Source: Stenotrophomonas maltophilia
GTDB lineage: Bacteria > Pseudomonadota > Gammaproteobacteria > Xanthomonadales > Xanthomonadaceae
Assembly (NCBI RefSeq): GCF_006974125.1
Contig: NZ_CP037858.1
Span: forward strand, 3,348,001-3,412,000
Length of the DNA: 64,000 nt
Direction: 5' to 3'
Under the pieces are notes generated by a model. It worked only from the letters and a program-made list of their open reading frames with translations, was not told the DNA's origin and did no database searches. The position numbers were made by a program, and so were the translations under genes. Positions 29,529 through 38,568 of this stretch are shown piece by piece. Each line of letters starts with the position of its first letter. Position 1 is the first letter of the stretch.

Positions 29529-30140
29529 TCATTCCGCGCGGACGGGCTGCCGCAGCACTGTCTTCAATCGAGCGGCTTCGGTCCTGCGCGGGTCGCTCAG
29601 GTAGATCTCATGGTGGGGGCCGGCAAAGGCATACCCCAGAGAGGGCATCAGTTCATCGTGCAACTTCGCCAGGATCGGGCCCTCGTCATCGTAGGCTCCA
29701 ATATGCAGGGTCTGCAGGCAGAGGCCCTCTTCAAGAATGTCGTGGCGAAGGCTGCCAGGTGGTTCACCCAGCTTCGTCCCCGCCTTGGCGATGGCAGCCT
29801 CCAACTGCTCTGGACTGATCCCGTCCGGCGTACGGATCATCACCGTCCACCTCCACTCATCCTTGCGGCGTGCCACGAAGCTCGGCGGATCCTCAGCGGT
29901 CCACAGCGCCTCCAGCGGCGGCACCACGTAGTCCTGGCCTTCGGCCTTGCGCGCGAACTTCAGCGCATAGCTGACCGCGTACAGCCACTGCACCGCCTGC
30001 AGGTAGGCCGGGGCGGTGTTCGGGTCACCGCGGCCGTCGATCATCAGGTAGGGCAGGGGCGGTACTTCCACCGCAACGAATCGGCCGACCGGTGGCTGAT
30101 ACAGTGCCCGGTCGCGCGTCTTGAAGTCGATCTTGTCCAT
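29529..30140 (-). CDS. GyrI-like small-molecule-binding domain protein
   Basis: 203 aa, cytoplasmic. Begins MDKIDFKTRDRALYQPPVG and contains the GyrI/SBP-like fold features VEVPPLPYLMIDGRGDPN, WRWTVMIRTPD and TLHIGAYDDEGPILAKLHDEL. Stand-alone proteins of this type bind or hydrolyse small toxic compounds; the ligand here is unknown. The start at 30140 fits the family; the upstream frame is open but arginine-rich and non-homologous. Confidence 0.82.
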   Translation of the reverse strand: MDKIDFKTRDRALYQPPVGRFVAVEVPPLPYLMIDGRGDPNTAPAYLQAVQWLYAVSYALKFARKAEGQDYVVPPLEALWTAEDPPSFVARRKDEWRWTVMIRTPDGISPEQLEAAIAKAGTKLGEPPGSLRHDILEEGLCLQTLHIGAYDDEGPILAKLHDELMPSLGYAFAGPHHEIYLSDPRRTEAARLKTVLRQPVRAE

Positions 30141-30493
30141 GCGCCTTCCTCCTGCGCCGAGCATCCCATGTCCTTGTCCTTGCCGGAATGCCTGAACGCG
30201 TTCAGATGATCGTGCCGGACCCGGGCAGGGCATCCGCCGCCAGACTGTGCCAGGATGCCGCCCTCGGGCGTTCTGCCCGCCGTGGCCGCGCACTGCGACA
30301 ACGTGTCGCAGCCTGAAACGGGCCTTTCCTGCGCCTGATCATTGTCAATGCCTTTCTTAAATGGTGGGTGACGGCCTAAAATTGAAAGGCTGACTCGACC
30401 CCACCTCCCTGCCTGTCTTCCGGACCGGCGGGACCGGCTTTTGCCGGATCAGGCAGGACGGGGAACGGCATTCCCTCGCAATTGGATCGACCG
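30141..30493. promoter_or_regulatory. Upstream region of the cyo operon (353 nt)
   Basis: Non-coding. The stretch 30335-30390 is AT-richer than the rest and contains TAAAAT near 30376-30381, a possible -10 about 115 nt before cyoA, with only a weak -35 (TTCTTA) 17 nt upstream. A CGACA...TGTCG inverted pair occurs near 30296-30310. Nothing else was recognised. Confidence 0.4.
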
Positions 30494-31549
30494 ATGATTC
30501 CGTTGAAAACCCTTGGGCGCTGGTTGCGCCCGGGCCTGCTGCTGTCGTTGCTGGTGATGCTCACCGGCTGCGATGCCGTGGCCATCCTCAGTCCGAAGGG
30601 CCAGATCGGCCAGGATGAGAAGACCCTGCTGATCACGGCCACCGTGCTCATGCTGCTGGTCGTCATCCCGGTCATCATCATGACCCTGACCTTCGCGTGG
30701 AAGTATCGCGCCTCCAACACCAAGGCCCGTTACGAGCCGAAGTGGTCCCACTCGACGGCGATCGAGGTGGTGGTGTGGTCCATTCCCTGCATGATCGTGC
30801 TGGTGCTGGCGGTCCTGACCTGGCGTTCGTCGCACGCGCTGGACCCGTACAAGCCGCTGGAATCGGACGTCAAGCCGGTCACCATCGAGGCGATCTCGCT
30901 GGACTGGAAGTGGCTGTTCATCTATCCGGAAGAGAAGGTGGCGGTCGTCAACGAAATCAAGTTCCCGGTCAACACGCCGCTGAACTTCAAGATCACGTCC
31001 GATTCGGTGATGAATGCCTTCTTCATTCCGCACCTGGGCAGCATGATCTACTCGATGGCTGCGATGGAGACCAAGCTCCACCTGATCGCCAACGAGACCG
31101 GTGAATTCCCGGGCATGTCCTCGCACTACAGCGGCGCGGGCTTCGCCAAGATGCACTTCACCGCCTACTCGGTCACCGATGCCGAATACCGCCAGTGGCT
31201 GGACCAGGTCCGCGCCGGTGAGCAGACCCTGGACAAGGCCTCGTTCAAGGCCCTGGGTGAAGCACGCAACGCCGAGTGGTATCCGGTCACCTACTTCGGC
31301 AAGACCGAAGAAGGCCTGTTCGACTGGGTCATCGCCAAGCACATGGGCGACAACAAGCATTACGGCATGAAGCACGAGCACAAGGCCCCGGCCGATGGTG
31401 CTGCTGCCGAAGGCCACGATGCCCACGCAGGTCACGAGGGCCACCAGGGCCATACCGACGCTGCCGCCGCTCCGGCTGAACACGCCGGACACACTGCTGA
31501 CGAGCACGCCGCCGCCGGTCACGCCCGCCACGCGGGTTCGGGAGAATGA
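30494..31549 (+). CDS. cyoA: Cytochrome bo3 ubiquinol oxidase subunit II
   Basis: Subunit of the proton-pumping quinol oxidase. 351 aa. Lipoprotein signal with lipobox LTGC (Cys about 24), two membrane helices, then a cupredoxin-type periplasmic domain ([21 protein letters not shown]) without the CuA cysteine pair, which marks a quinol rather than a cytochrome c oxidase. The last 60 residues form a His-rich tail ([14 protein letters not shown]...) not found in E. coli CyoA. A TTG at 30482 is an alternative start. The stop overlaps cyoB. Confidence 0.95.
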   Translation: MIPLKTLGRWLRPGLLLSLLVMLTGCDAVAILSPKGQIGQDEKTLLITATVLMLLVVIPVIIMTLTFAWKYRASNTKARYEPKWSHSTAIEVVVWSIPCMIVLVLAVLTWRSSHALDPYKPLESDVKPVTIEAISLDWKWLFIYPEEKVAVVNEIKFPVNTPLNFKITSDSVMNAFFIPHLGSMIYSMAAMETKLHLIANETGEFPGMSSHYSGAGFAKMHFTAYSVTDAEYRQWLDQVRAGEQTLDKASFKALGEARNAEWYPVTYFGKTEEGLFDWVIAKHMGDNKHYGMKHEHKAPADGAAAEGHDAHAGHEGHQGHTDAAAAPAEHAGHTADEHAAAGHARHAGSGE

Positions 31550-33549
31550 ACATGCTGGGAAAACTCTCTCTTGAGTCGATCCCCCACGATCCGATCGTGC
31601 TGACCACCCTGGTCGGCGCGGTGCTGGGTGGCCTGGGCGTCATGGCCCTGATCACCAAGTTCAAGTTGTGGGGCTATCTGTGGAAGGAGTGGTTCACTTC
31701 GGTGGATCACAAGAAGATCGGCGTGATGTACCTCATCGTCGCCTTCGTCATGCTGCTGCGCGGCTTCTCCGACGCCATCATGATGCGTACCCAGCAGGCG
31801 CTGGCCGTCGGCGGGTCCGAGGGTTACCTGCCGCCGCACCACTACGACCAGATCTTCACCGCCCATGGCGTGATCATGATCTTCTTCGTGGCGATGCCGC
31901 TGATCACCGGCCTGATGAACCTGGCCGTGCCGCTGCAGATCGGTGCGCGCGACGTTGCGTTCCCGTTCGTCAACTCGCTCAGCTTCTGGCTGTTCGTGTC
32001 GGGCGCGGTGCTGATCATGCTGTCGCTGTGGATCGGTGAGTTCGCTGCCACCGGCTGGCTGGCGTTCCCGCCGTTGTCGGGCATCGAATACAGTCCAAGC
32101 GTCGGCATGGACTACTACATCTGGGGTCTACAGGTCGCAGGCCTGGGTACCACGCTGAGCGGTATCAACTTCTTCATCACCATCCTGAAGATGCGTACCC
32201 CCAGCATGAAGCTGATGCAGATGCCGGTGTTCACCTGGACCGCCCTGGTGACCAACGTGCTGATCGTCGCCGCCTTCCCGGTGCTGACCATCACCCTGGT
32301 GCTGCTGACCCTGGACCGTTACCTGGGCACGCACTTCTTCACCAATGACGGTGGCGGCAACGCCATGCTGTACATCAACCTGATCTGGATCTGGGGTCAC
32401 CCGGAGGTGTACATCCTGGTCCTGCCGGCGTTCGGCGTGTTCTCCGAAGTCATCGCGACCTTCTCGCGCAAGGCGCTGTTCGGCTACAAGGGCATGGTCT
32501 ACGCCACCGCCTGCATCGGCGTGCTGTCGTTCATCGTGTGGCTGCACCACTTCTTCACCATGGGCTCGGGTGCCAACGTCAATGCCTTCTTCGGCATCAC
32601 GACGATGATCATTTCGATCCCGACCGGCGTGAAGATCTTCAACTGGCTGTTCACCATGTTCCGCGGCCGCGTGCAGTTCACCACGCCCGTGCTGTGGACC
32701 ATCGGCTTCATGGTCACCTTCACCATCGGCGGCATGACCGGCGTGATGCTGGCGATCCCGGCCATCGACTTCGTGCTGCACAACAGCCTGTTCCTGATCG
32801 CCCACTTCCACAACGTCATCATCGGCGGCGTGGTGTTCGGCATGTTCGCCGGCATCACCTACTGGTGGCCGAAGATGTTCGGCTTCCGCCTCAACGAGTT
32901 CTGGGGCAAGTGCGCGTTCTGGTGCTGGTTCATCGGCTTCTACGTGACCTTCATGCCGATGTACGTGCTGGGCTTCATGGGCATGACCCGTCGCCTGCAG
33001 AGCACCGTCAACCCGGCCTACGAGCCGCTGCTGCTGGTGGCGGCCGCAGGTGCCTTCATCGTGGGTGCCGGCATCCTGTGCCAGATCATCCAGGTGGCCG
33101 TGTCGATCCGCGACCGCAAGAAGACCGCCGACCTGACCGGCGACCCGTGGGACGCCCGTACGCTGGAGTGGGAAACCTCTTCGCCGCCGGCTTTCTACAA
33201 CTTCGGCAGCCTGCCGGAAGTCACCGAGCTGGACGATTTCTGGGAGCGCAAGCAGCGTGGTGAAGCCTGGCCGAAGCCGGCCAAGTACACCGACATCCAC
33301 ATGCCGCGCAACACCGGCACGGGCGTTGTCATCGGTGCCTTCAGCCTGGTGTTCGGCTTCGCGATGATCTGGCACATCTGGTGGCTGGCCATCGTCGGCT
33401 TCGTCGGCATGATCGCCACGTTCATCTACCGCACCTTCGACCAGGACGTGGACTACTGGGTCCCGGCCGCCGAGGTGGAACGCATCGAGAACGAACACCG
33501 CAAGCACCTGGAATCCCAGGGCCTGGTGAAGTCGGAGCTGAAGGCATGA
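31546..33549 (+). CDS. cyoB: Cytochrome bo3 ubiquinol oxidase subunit I
   Basis: Catalytic subunit with haem b, haem o3 and CuB; reduces oxygen and pumps protons. 667 aa, 15-helix type. Ligand motifs: [28 protein letters not shown] (His-Tyr crosslink pair), WLHHFFTMG and [16 protein letters not shown]. Starts within the cyoA stop (ATGA) and overlaps cyoC in the same way. No cyoE (haem O synthase) lies in this operon, so haem O must be made from elsewhere. Confidence 0.98.
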   Translation: MNMLGKLSLESIPHDPIVLTTLVGAVLGGLGVMALITKFKLWGYLWKEWFTSVDHKKIGVMYLIVAFVMLLRGFSDAIMMRTQQALAVGGSEGYLPPHHYDQIFTAHGVIMIFFVAMPLITGLMNLAVPLQIGARDVAFPFVNSLSFWLFVSGAVLIMLSLWIGEFAATGWLAFPPLSGIEYSPSVGMDYYIWGLQVAGLGTTLSGINFFITILKMRTPSMKLMQMPVFTWTALVTNVLIVAAFPVLTITLVLLTLDRYLGTHFFTNDGGGNAMLYINLIWIWGHPEVYILVLPAFGVFSEVIATFSRKALFGYKGMVYATACIGVLSFIVWLHHFFTMGSGANVNAFFGITTMIISIPTGVKIFNWLFTMFRGRVQFTTPVLWTIGFMVTFTIGGMTGVMLAIPAIDFVLHNSLFLIAHFHNVIIGGVVFGMFAGITYWWPKMFGFRLNEFWGKCAFWCWFIGFYVTFMPMYVLGFMGMTRRLQSTVNPAYEPLLLVAAAGAFIVGAGILCQIIQVAVSIRDRKKTADLTGDPWDARTLEWETSSPPAFYNFGSLPEVTELDDFWERKQRGEAWPKPAKYTDIHMPRNTGTGVVIGAFSLVFGFAMIWHIWWLAIVGFVGMIATFIYRTFDQDVDYWVPAAEVERIENEHRKHLESQGLVKSELKA

Positions 33550-34184
33550 GCACCAATACCTCGACCCTGAGCCACGGGCACGCCGCGCAAGCGGCGGCCC
33601 ATGGCCATGATGACCACGAGCACCACGACACCGGCGGCAACACCGTCTTCGGTTTCTGGGTGTACCTGATGAGCGACTGCCTCATCTTCGCCTCGCTGTT
33701 CGCCACCTATGTGGTGCTGGCAGGCGGTACCGATGGTGGCCCGACCGCGAAGGACCTGTTCGAGCTGCCGTTCGTGGCGTGGGAAACCGCGCTGCTGCTG
33801 ACCTCCTCGCTGACCTTCGGCCTGGGCATGATTGCCATGCACCGCAAGCAGATGGGCCAGATGTACCTGTGGCTGGCCATCACCTGGCTGCTGGGCTTCG
33901 GCTTCATGTGCATGGAAGTGTGGGAGTTCCAGCACCTGATCCACCAGGGCTACGGTCCGGACCGCAGTGCCTTCCTGTCGGCGTTCTTCGCCCTGGTCGG
34001 TACCCACGGCCTGCACGTCAGCGCCGGCCTGCTGTGGCTGCTGGTGATGTTCGTGCAGCTGAAGAAGTACGGCCTGACCCCGACCAACAAGACCCGCATG
34101 GCGTGCCTGAGCCTGTTCTGGCACTTCCTGGACCTGATCTGGATCGGTGTGTTCTCCGTCGTCTACCTCAATGGAGCCCTGTAA
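33546..34184 (+). CDS. cyoC: Cytochrome bo3 ubiquinol oxidase subunit III
   Basis: 212 aa, five membrane helices, with the family motif [23 protein letters not shown] and the conserved Glu helix [20 protein letters not shown]. The N-terminus is His-rich ([20 protein letters not shown]), which is unusual for CyoC. ATG overlaps the cyoB stop; the stop overlaps the cyoD ATG by 1 nt. Confidence 0.96.
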   Translation: MSTNTSTLSHGHAAQAAAHGHDDHEHHDTGGNTVFGFWVYLMSDCLIFASLFATYVVLAGGTDGGPTAKDLFELPFVAWETALLLTSSLTFGLGMIAMHRKQMGQMYLWLAITWLLGFGFMCMEVWEFQHLIHQGYGPDRSAFLSAFFALVGTHGLHVSAGLLWLLVMFVQLKKYGLTPTNKTRMACLSLFWHFLDLIWIGVFSVVYLNGAL

Positions 34185-34525
34185 TGGCACATGACAACCA
34201 TGCACACGACCACGGCACTGGCGGCGAAAGCCATGGCACCGTGAAGTCGTACCTGATCGGCTTCGTGCTGGCGGTGGTGCTGACCGTCATCCCGTTCTGG
34301 ATGGTGATGTCGGGCGATTTCTCGCGTACCGTCAACGGTGTGGTCATCGCCATCACCGCGGTGCTGCAGATGCTGGTCCACCTGGTGTTCTTCCTGCACC
34401 TGGACCGCTCTTCGGAAAGCCGCTGGAACGTCAACGCTGCGGCCTTCACCGTGGTGGTGATCGGCATCATCGTGGTCGGAACCCTGTGGGTCATGCACAA
34501 CATGAACGTGCACATGATGCACTGA
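34184..34525 (+). CDS. cyoD: Cytochrome bo3 ubiquinol oxidase subunit IV
   Basis: 113 aa, three membrane helices (KSYLIGFVLAVVLTVIPFW, NGVVIAITAVLQMLVHLVFF, AAFTVVVIGIIVVGTLWVM). Assists CuB assembly in E. coli. It again starts with a His-rich tail ([18 protein letters not shown]) and ends HNMNVHMMH. Last gene of cyoABCD; an intrinsic terminator follows 24 nt later. Confidence 0.94.
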   Translation: MAHDNHAHDHGTGGESHGTVKSYLIGFVLAVVLTVIPFWMVMSGDFSRTVNGVVIAITAVLQMLVHLVFFLHLDRSSESRWNVNAAAFTVVVIGIIVVGTLWVMHNMNVHMMH

Positions 34526-34549
34526 CGTCTTCGCGACGTTGCCACGCAG

Positions 34550-34576
34550 AAAGGCCGCCCTCGGGCGGCCTTTTTG
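34550..34576 (+). terminator. Intrinsic terminator of cyoABCD
   Basis: AAAGGCCGCC-CTCG-GGCGGCCTTTTT: a 10-bp stem with a run of T. Confidence 0.88.
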
Positions 34577-34600
34577 TTTGCAGTGCGGATTCGGATGGAT

Positions 34601-34639
34601 GGGGTCGGATCCCTGTCCGCAGGACAGGGCTCTGACCCC
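34601..34639. repeat. Palindrome of the GGGGTCAGATCCC family, diverged copy
   Basis: ggggtcggatccctgtcc and aggacagggctctgacccc form a hairpin with two mismatches and a different centre from the copies at 2528 and 47663. It abuts the duplicated gene end at 34640. Confidence 0.75.
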
Positions 34640-34699
34640 GGGGCGTCAGCCCACCCGGCGCAGGAACTCCTCGGCCTCCATCGGCCGGCCCAGGTGGTA
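34640..34699 (-). pseudogene. 60-nt duplicate of the 3' end of the MHYT-GGDEF-EAL gene
   Basis: Matches 34835-34894 over 60 nt with a single difference. On the minus strand it encodes YHLGRPMEAEEFLRRVG followed by the same TGA, that is, the last 17 codons of the c-di-GMP gene plus 6 nt beyond the stop. It is cut off abruptly at its 5' side, where a T-rich stretch and a SMAG element begin. A remnant, not a functional gene. Confidence 0.85.
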
Positions 34700-34718
34700 C
34701 CCCTTTTTCCGTTGTCCG

Positions 34719-34768
34719 GTAGTGCCGGCCGCTGGCCGGCAGCCAGTAGATCCACGCCACGCGTGGAT
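34719..34768 (+). repeat. Two GTAG-headed SMAG/REP elements in tandem
   Basis: 34719-34742 is the GTAGTGCCGGCCGCTGGCCG type; 34746-34768 is the GTAGATCCACGC-CAC-GCGTGGAT type. They have the same orientation and are separated by 3 nt. Confidence 0.82.
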
Positions 34769-34789
34769 GGCGGCACGCGCGACGCCTGT

Positions 34790-34821
34790 GGGGTCAGAGC
34801 CCTTGCCTGCGGCAAGGGGGC
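34790..34821. repeat. Truncated GGGGTCAGAGCCC palindrome
   Basis: The left arm ggggtcagagcccttgcc is complete, but the right arm stops after ggcaaggggg, where CCGCCCCCG begins. It is a broken member of the family at 2528, 34601 and 47663. Confidence 0.65.
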
Positions 34822-34840
34822 CGCCCCCGAAACCGGGGCG

Positions 34841-36898
34841 TCAGCCCACCTGGCGCAGGAACTCCTCGGCCTCCATCGGCCGGCCCAGGTGGTAACCCTG
34901 CAACTGATCACAGCCCAGCTCGCTCAGGTATTCGCGCTGCGCCTGCGTCTCCACGCCTTCGGCCACCACCTGCAGCTGCAGGGTGCGGCCCAGCGCGATG
35001 ATCGACGAGACGATGGCGGCATCTTCGGCGTTGCACTCCAGATCGTGCACGAATGCACGATCGATCTTCAGTTCGGTGGCGGGCATGCGCTTGAGATAGA
35101 GCAGGCTGGAATAGCCGGTGCCGAAGTCGTCGATGGCAATGTGCACCCCCATCGCGGTCAGGTCGTTGAGGATCGCCAGGCTGGCGTCGACGTCCTTCAT
35201 CGCGGTGGTTTCGGTGATCTCCAGGGTCAGGCGCGCCGGTTCGATGCGGTGCCGCTCCAATGCATCGCGCACGCTGTCCAACAGGGCCGGCGAGGAGAAC
35301 TGCAGCGGCGACAGGTTCACCGCCATCGACCATTCCGTGTGCCCGGCATCGTGCCACGCACGCAGCTGTGCGCAGGCGCGGTCCAGTACCCAGTCGCCGA
35401 TCGGCAGGATCAGGCCGCTGCGTTCGGCGATGGGAATGAACACATCCGGTGCCAGCAGGCCCAGTTCCGGGTGTTGCCAGCGCAACAGGGCCTCGGCGCC
35501 GGTGGCCGGTGCACCCGCCGCGGGGAACTTGGGCTGGTAATGCAGTACCAGTTCGTTGCGCGTGATCGCCTTGCGCAGGTCCTGCAGCAGGCGCAGCTGG
35601 CGGTTGGCGCTCAGCTGCATCGACGGCGTGAAGAAGGTATAGCCGTTCCGGCCGGTTTCCTTGGTGTGGTACATCGCCGCATCGGCGTGTGCCATCAGCT
35701 CGCGTTCGTTGCCGGCATCATCCGGATACAGGGCGATGCCGAGGCTGGCGCTGACCTGAAGTTCGGCGGCATCCAGGGTGAACGGTTCGCCCGCCGCCGC
35801 GATGATCCGCTCGGCGACCACCACGGCATCGTCGGGAATATCGATGGCCAGCACGATCACGAACTCGTCGCCGCCGAGGCGGGCGAAGGTGTCCTGCGGC
35901 CGCAGCAGGCTGCCGATACGCTGCGCCACCGCCACCAGCAGGCGGTCACCGAGCTGGTGGCCATAGGCATCATTGACCGCCTTGAAGCCGTCCAGGTCGC
36001 AGAACATCACCGCCACCGCGTGGTTGCGGCGGCGCGCCTTCTCGATGGCCTGCTCGATGCGGTCCTGCAGCAGCATGCGGTTGGGCAGCTGGGTCAGCGG
36101 GTCGTGCAGGGCGGCCTGGATCAGCTTGTCGTTGGCGTGTGCCAGTGAATCGGCCAGCAACCCGGTGCGCACGCGCATCTGCCGGTCGAACAGCGAGGCG
36201 ACCAGGGCGATACCCAGGGTGGCAACGGTGGTGACGATCACCAGCACCGCCAACCAGCGCGTGTCGATGCCGCCACTGCCGACCGCGCCGCAGATGCTGC
36301 CTTCGGGAAAGCGCGCGGCCGCCATGCCTGTGTAGTGCATGCCGACGATGGCCAGGCCCATCACCAGCGACGCCAGCGCGCGCAGGAGGATGGTGTTGCG
36401 CTGTTCGGTGCGCAGGCGGAAGGCGATCCACAGCGCGGCACCTGCGGCACCGATGGCCACCGCGATGGAGGCGGCGAACCAGCCGGGGTGGTAGTCGATG
36501 CCCGGCTGCATGCGCATCGCGGCCATGCCGAGGTAGTGCATGGTGGCAATGCCCAGCCCCATCAGTACGGCGCCGGCCAGCAGCCGGCGCCAGGGCAGGC
36601 TGGGCCGCGACACCAGCCACAGTGCGTAGGCCGAGGCGCCGATCGACACTGCAAGCGAATACAGGGTGATGCCGAGGTCGTAGCCGACCGGGATCGGCAG
36701 GTCGAAGGCCAGCATGCCGATGAAGTGCATCGACCAGATGCCAAGGCCCATCGCCGCCGCGCCCCCGGCCAGCCACCAGCGGGCCACGCGTCCCCCGGCC
36801 GTGGCCAGGCGTCCGGCCATGTCCAGCGCCGTGTACGAAGCAAGAATGGCCACCAGCAGGGAGATGATGACCAGGCTCTGACTGTAGCTGCCAGTCAT
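34841..36898 (-). CDS. MHYT-GGDEF-EAL membrane protein (c-di-GMP turnover)
   Basis: 685 aa. Seven-helix MHYT sensor with three motifs (SMHFIGM, TMHYLGM, GMHYTGM), proposed in the literature to bind metal and sense O2, CO or NO. The GGDEF domain is intact at the signature (RLGGDEFVIVLA) and the EAL domain has GAEALLRW, NLSPLQF, EITETTAM, DDFGTGYSSLLYLK and AEGVET. Either or both activities are possible. The start at 36898 removes a non-homologous upstream stretch. It faces the cyo operon across a repeat-rich gap, and its last codons are duplicated at 34640. Confidence 0.93.
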   Translation of the reverse strand: MTGSYSQSLVIISLLVAILASYTALDMAGRLATAGGRVARWWLAGGAAAMGLGIWSMHFIGMLAFDLPIPVGYDLGITLYSLAVSIGASAYALWLVSRPSLPWRRLLAGAVLMGLGIATMHYLGMAAMRMQPGIDYHPGWFAASIAVAIGAAGAALWIAFRLRTEQRNTILLRALASLVMGLAIVGMHYTGMAAARFPEGSICGAVGSGGIDTRWLAVLVIVTTVATLGIALVASLFDRQMRVRTGLLADSLAHANDKLIQAALHDPLTQLPNRMLLQDRIEQAIEKARRRNHAVAVMFCDLDGFKAVNDAYGHQLGDRLLVAVAQRIGSLLRPQDTFARLGGDEFVIVLAIDIPDDAVVVAERIIAAAGEPFTLDAAELQVSASLGIALYPDDAGNERELMAHADAAMYHTKETGRNGYTFFTPSMQLSANRQLRLLQDLRKAITRNELVLHYQPKFPAAGAPATGAEALLRWQHPELGLLAPDVFIPIAERSGLILPIGDWVLDRACAQLRAWHDAGHTEWSMAVNLSPLQFSSPALLDSVRDALERHRIEPARLTLEITETTAMKDVDASLAILNDLTAMGVHIAIDDFGTGYSSLLYLKRMPATELKIDRAFVHDLECNAEDAAIVSSIIALGRTLQLQVVAEGVETQAQREYLSELGCDQLQGYHLGRPMEAEEFLRQVG

Positions 36899-37047
36899 GT
36901 TGAATCCAGTGGGGAAGGGAGGGGCGCCCGCAAGGCGCACGCCCGCGACCCCTATCGGCGCAGGTGGGCGGGACTTGAGCGGTCGCAGCACCTGCGACCC
37001 GGCTCGGCTATCCTGCCACGCCTGTTCCTGTTGCTGGAAATCATCCA

Positions 37048-38424
37048 ATGGCAAAAGCCCGCACCGCCTACGTCTGCAATGAATGCGGCGCCGAATTCAG
37101 CAAGTGGCAGGGCCAGTGCACCGAGTGCAACGCCTGGAACTCGCTGTCGGAAATCGTGCTGGAGAGCGCGGCGGCGGCCAAGGCGCCGGCGTCGCGGCGG
37201 GCGGGCTGGGCGGGCAAGATCGATCCACCGAAGATCACCGCCCTGAAGGACGTGGAGCAGACCGAGCATCGCCGGGTCTCGACCGGCATCGGCGAGTTTG
37301 ATCGCGTGCTCGGTGGCGGCCTGGTCGAGGGCGCGGTGGTGCTGGTCGGTGGCGACCCGGGCATCGGCAAGTCGACCCTGCTGCTGCAGGCGGTGGCGAA
37401 GATGGCGGCCGAACTGCCTGTGCTGTATGTCACCGGCGAGGAGTCGCTGGCGCAGGTGGCCGGCCGCGCGCACCGGCTGGAACTGCCGCTGGATGGGGTC
37501 AACGCGCTGGCCGAGACCGGCGTCGAGTCGATCCTGCAGCATGCCTCCAGGGCGGGCCCGCGGCTGATCGTGGCCGATTCGGTGCAGACCCTGTGGACCG
37601 AGAGCCTGACCGCCGCGCCGGGTTCGGTCAGCCAGGTGCGCGAGAGTGCCGCGCGGCTGGTGCGCTTTGCCAAGGAGACCGGCACCGCCGTGTTCCTGGT
37701 CGGCCACGTGACCAAGGAGGGCGGCATCGCCGGCCCGCGCGTGCTCGAACACATGGTCGACGCGGTGCTGTATTTCGAAGGCGAGAGCGGCAGCCGCTTC
37801 CGTTTGCTGCGCGCGTTCAAGAACCGCTTCGGCGCGGTGAACGAGCTGGGCGTGTTCGCAATGGGCGACAAGGGCCTGAAGGAAGTCTCCAATCCGTCGG
37901 CGATCTTCCTGTCCGGTGGCAGCACCCACCAACCCGGCAGCTGCGTGATGGTCACCCGCGAGGGCACCCGGCCGCTGCTGGTGGAGGTGCAGGCACTGGT
38001 GGATGCCTCGCCGCTGTCGAATCCGCGCCGTGTCGCGGTCGGCCTGGAGCAGAACCGGCTGGCCATGCTGCTGGCGGTGCTGCATCGCCACGGCGGTGTG
38101 CTGGTCGGCGATCAGGACGTGTTCGTCAACGTGGTCGGTGGCATCCGTGTGCAGGAGACCGCTGCCGATCTGCCGGTGCTGCTGGCGGTGCTGTCCTCGC
38201 TGCAGGATCGGCCGCTGGCGGAGAAGACCATCGCCTTCGGCGAAGTCGGCCTGTCCGGCGAGATCCGTCCGGTGCCCAATGGCGAAGACCGCCTGCGCGA
38301 GGCCGCCACCCATGGCTTCAAGCGCGCCATCGTGCCCAAGGCCAATGCGCCCAAGGGCGGTTCGGTGAAGGGTATGGAAGTGATCGCGGTGGAGCGCCTG
38401 TCCGAGGCCATCGACGCGGCGTGA
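37048..38424 (+). CDS. radA: DNA repair protein RadA
   Basis: RecA-like ATPase with a Lon-like C-terminus; helps branch migration of recombination intermediates. 458 aa. N-terminal zinc finger CNECGAEFSKWQGQCTEC, Walker A GGDPGIGKSTLL near 110, the RadA-specific motif KNRFG and a C-terminal Lon-protease-like domain (GEVGLSGEIRPVPNGEDRL). Normal length. Confidence 0.96.
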   Translation: MAKARTAYVCNECGAEFSKWQGQCTECNAWNSLSEIVLESAAAAKAPASRRAGWAGKIDPPKITALKDVEQTEHRRVSTGIGEFDRVLGGGLVEGAVVLVGGDPGIGKSTLLLQAVAKMAAELPVLYVTGEESLAQVAGRAHRLELPLDGVNALAETGVESILQHASRAGPRLIVADSVQTLWTESLTAAPGSVSQVRESAARLVRFAKETGTAVFLVGHVTKEGGIAGPRVLEHMVDAVLYFEGESGSRFRLLRAFKNRFGAVNELGVFAMGDKGLKEVSNPSAIFLSGGSTHQPGSCVMVTREGTRPLLVEVQALVDASPLSNPRRVAVGLEQNRLAMLLAVLHRHGGVLVGDQDVFVNVVGGIRVQETAADLPVLLAVLSSLQDRPLAEKTIAFGEVGLSGEIRPVPNGEDRLREAATHGFKRAIVPKANAPKGGSVKGMEVIAVERLSEAIDAA

Positions 38425-38426
38425 TC

Positions 38427-38452
38427 GCGCCGGGCATGGCCCGGCGTCACCA
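38427..38452 (-). repeat. GCCGGGC-type short palindrome after radA
   Basis: GCGCCGGGC-AT-GGCCCGGCGT: the same stem as the elements at 53660, 54944 and 55019. The GTAG head is degenerate here (GTGACG on the minus strand). Confidence 0.6.
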
Positions 38453-38568
38453 CCACGCACGTGGAATACGGCGGCCGACACGGTAACGGTCAGCCTGCCT
38501 GTGCTAGTTTTTCCCGCTCGACGAAGGCGCCCTCCGGCGTCTTTCCGTGCCCAGGAGTAAACGATTAC

